Below are positions 7,271-7,662 of a stretch of 7,662 nt of DNA, in pieces. This stretch comes from Candidatus Omnitrophota bacterium (GTDB lineage Bacteria; Omnitrophota; Gorgyraeia; B26-G9): assembly GCA_022013205.1 (NCBI GenBank), contig JAKLQT010000028.1:1-7662 (forward strand), written 5' to 3'. The notes under the pieces are model-generated. The model searched no databases. It saw only the letters and a program-made list of their open reading frames with translations, and was not told the DNA's origin. The translations under genes and the position numbers were made by a program. How positions within the stretch are numbered: position 1 is the stretch's first letter; each line of letters starts with the position of its first letter.

Positions 7271-7299
7271 AGCACACCTCCTTCATCAATTTGCGTGCT
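7271..7299 (-). promoter_or_regulatory. Shine-Dalgarno sequence within a hairpin in the glycosyltransferase leader
   Basis: The minus-strand RNA carries AAGGAGG (7277-7283). Flanking heptamers AGCACGC (7293-7299) and GUGUGCU (7271-7277) can pair over 7 bp including one G-U, which places most of the Shine-Dalgarno in the loop. On the plus strand the same position would be an A/C mismatch, so the hairpin fits a minus-strand transcript better. No ATG, GTG or TTG lies at normal distance downstream; the annotated ATG is 54 bases away. It could be a remnant start region, a leader-peptide site or a regulatory hairpin. Confidence 0.4.
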
Positions 7300-7340
7300 T
7301 CAAAAATAACTTCTACACAGTATCGTACTAATGAAACTCA

Positions 7341-7358
7341 CCCAGGCTAAAGCCCGGG
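7341..7358 (-). repeat. GC-rich hairpin resembling an IS200/IS605-type end
   Basis: The minus strand reads CCCGGGC-TTTA-GCCTGGG, a 7-bp stem with one G-T/U wobble and a TTTA loop, followed by TGAGTTTCA. Hairpins of the form CCCCGGGCTTTAGCCCGGGG are common near the right ends of IS200/IS605-type elements. No transposase or TnpB frame lies next to it, so it would be a remnant or a non-autonomous copy. The similarity is from memory of the pattern, not from alignment. Confidence 0.4.
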
Positions 7359-7411
7359 GTTTCTGAGCGGAATCCCGCAGATTTACTTTTCCGCCACTGT
7401 ATAACAGCAAG

Positions 7412-7435
7412 GCCTCGCCAGTTTTACTGGCGGGC
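7412..7435. repeat. Palindromic hairpin, CGCCAG stem
   Basis: CGCCAG (7416-7421) and CTGGCG (7427-7432) flank the loop TTTTA. GCC (7412-7414) and GGC (7433-7435) extend the stem past a single bulged base, giving about 9 bp. It looks like a REP-type intergenic palindrome. The TGGCGG at 7428-7433 could alternatively pair with CCGCCA at 7391-7396. Confidence 0.6.
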
Positions 7436-7437
7436 AT

Positions 7438-7483
7438 CCCCGGCTTGCCTGTCCCGCTGTATTTAAAGCGGGGAAAGCCGGGG
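7438..7483. repeat. Two-stage palindromic hairpin (9 bp outer, 6 bp inner)
   Basis: The outer arms CCCCGGCTT (7438-7446) and AAGCCGGGG (7475-7483) match perfectly. Inside them CCCGCT (7453-7458) pairs with AGCGGG (7467-7472) around an AT-rich loop. Together with the hairpin at 7412-7435 it forms a REP/BIME-like pair separated by 2 bases. It has no U-tract, so it is not a terminator by itself. Confidence 0.65.
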
Positions 7484-7505
7484 TTTTCAAAGCATGCGGG
7501 ATAAA

Positions 7506-7533
7506 AAAAAAGCAGCCTTTCGACTGCTTTTTT
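7506..7533. terminator. Bidirectional Rho-independent terminator
   Basis: AAAAAAGCAG (7506-7515) pairs perfectly with CTGCTTTTTT (7524-7533) around an 8-base loop. T-rich tracts follow in both directions: TTTTTT on the plus strand and nine consecutive T on the minus strand. On the minus strand it would end transcripts entering from beyond the right edge and so isolate the glycosyltransferase-rhs operon. On the plus strand it would end any transcript through the hairpin cluster. Confidence 0.75.
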
Positions 7534-7572
7534 ATCTATTCATAAAAATTTTCATATAATGTCTCATATTTC

Positions 7573-7594
7573 ACCTTATAAAAGGTTATACCTT
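7573..7594. repeat. Alternating ACCTT / AAGGT / ACCTT inverted repeat
   Basis: ACCTT (7573-7577), AAGGT (7582-7586) and ACCTT (7590-7594) alternate with spacers of 4 and 3 bases, so the middle copy can pair with either neighbour. The right half, AAGGTTATACCTT, is a 13-base palindrome. It could be an operator or a small alternating stem. No adjacent promoter is evident. Confidence 0.35.
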
Positions 7595-7662
7595 CCATGA
7601 GCACAATAAAAATCCATTTAATATGTAAATATTAACTACTTAAATTTACCATATCTTTTAAC

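Larger units (their letters stand above)
7223..7662. other. Intergenic region with hairpins and a terminator, no convincing gene
   Basis: This stretch precedes the glycosyltransferase gene. From 7662 to about 7540 it is very AT-rich and holds only tiny open frames. From 7533 down to 7341 it holds a bidirectional terminator and then GC-rich hairpins clearly different in composition from the flanks. From 7340 to 7223 it is an AT-rich leader with an orphan Shine-Dalgarno sequence. No tRNA, CRISPR or recognised riboswitch was found. The promoter of the operon must lie here or further upstream, but no convincing -35/-10 pair was found. Confidence 0.7.

Noticed and set aside
7313..7352. TACGAT with an upstream TTTAGC (18-base spacer) on the minus strand as operon promoter
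   Set aside because: The -35 box matches only three of six positions and lies within the GC hairpin. The match is too weak to call.
7367..7410. CCGCCACTGT and nearby bases on the plus strand resembling part of a cobalamin riboswitch
   Set aside because: Only about ten bases match, the other conserved blocks are absent, and no plus-strand gene follows.
7555..7560. TATAAT on the plus strand as a -10 box
   Set aside because: There is no acceptable -35 at 16-18 bases, and the surrounding DNA is so AT-rich that the hexamer is expected by chance.
7536..7598. A 20-codon minus-strand frame (MEGITFYKVK...) ending three bases before the terminator stem
   Set aside because: It is too short, has no good ribosome binding site, and AT-rich DNA gives such frames by chance. 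An 11-codon frame (MRHYMKIFMNR) overlaps it. Either could be real, but nothing supports it.

Overview
The window reads as accessory DNA from a moderately AT-rich, free-living bacterium, probably a Gram-negative environmental or candidate-phylum lineage. This is inferred from the very large Rhs/TPR protein, the membrane glycosyltransferase and the GC-rich intergenic palindromes. The sequence alone does not fix the taxon. Every supportable gene lies on the minus strand, so transcription runs from high to low coordinates.

Right edge (about 7223-7662): a 440-base non-coding stretch. It holds a small three-part ACCTT/AAGGT inverted repeat, a bidirectional Rho-independent terminator, and a cluster of GC-rich hairpins at 7341-7483, one of which resembles an IS200/IS605-type end. 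Next comes a strong ribosome binding site (7277-7283) inside a hairpin, with no matching start codon. The first gene (5555-7222) is a membrane-bound family 2 glycosyltransferase of the polysaccharide-synthase type. Its stop codon lies 14 bases before the second gene, whose ribosome binding site fills that gap, so the two form one coupled unit.

The second gene (105-5540) is the main item: an 1811-residue, probably exported, multidomain protein. In order it has an N-terminal hydrophobic segment, 21 tandem TPR-like repeats of exactly 26 residues (canonical TPRs have 34), about two ordinary TPR units, a C39-like cysteine peptidase domain, a Gly-rich linker with double-glycine motifs, a DUF6531-like segment and about 30 Rhs/YD repeats. 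The YD array stops abruptly, with no RHS core motif and no C-terminal toxin domain. Within the 26-residue array, position 23 of each repeat covaries with position 5 of the next at all 21 junctions.

Left edge (1-107): immediately after the rhs stop codon there is a good promoter and then the first 23 codons of a Y1/REP-associated tyrosine transposase, which runs off the window. The simplest reading is that a mobile element landed in, or recombined with, the 3' end of the rhs gene and removed its C-terminal part.

Working model (inference): the glycosyltransferase makes or modifies a glycan, and the coupled protein is a surface or secreted Rhs shell carried on an alpha-solenoid. The C39 domain would either process the protein or serve as a binding module. 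This copy of the Rhs part appears to have been truncated by a transposon.
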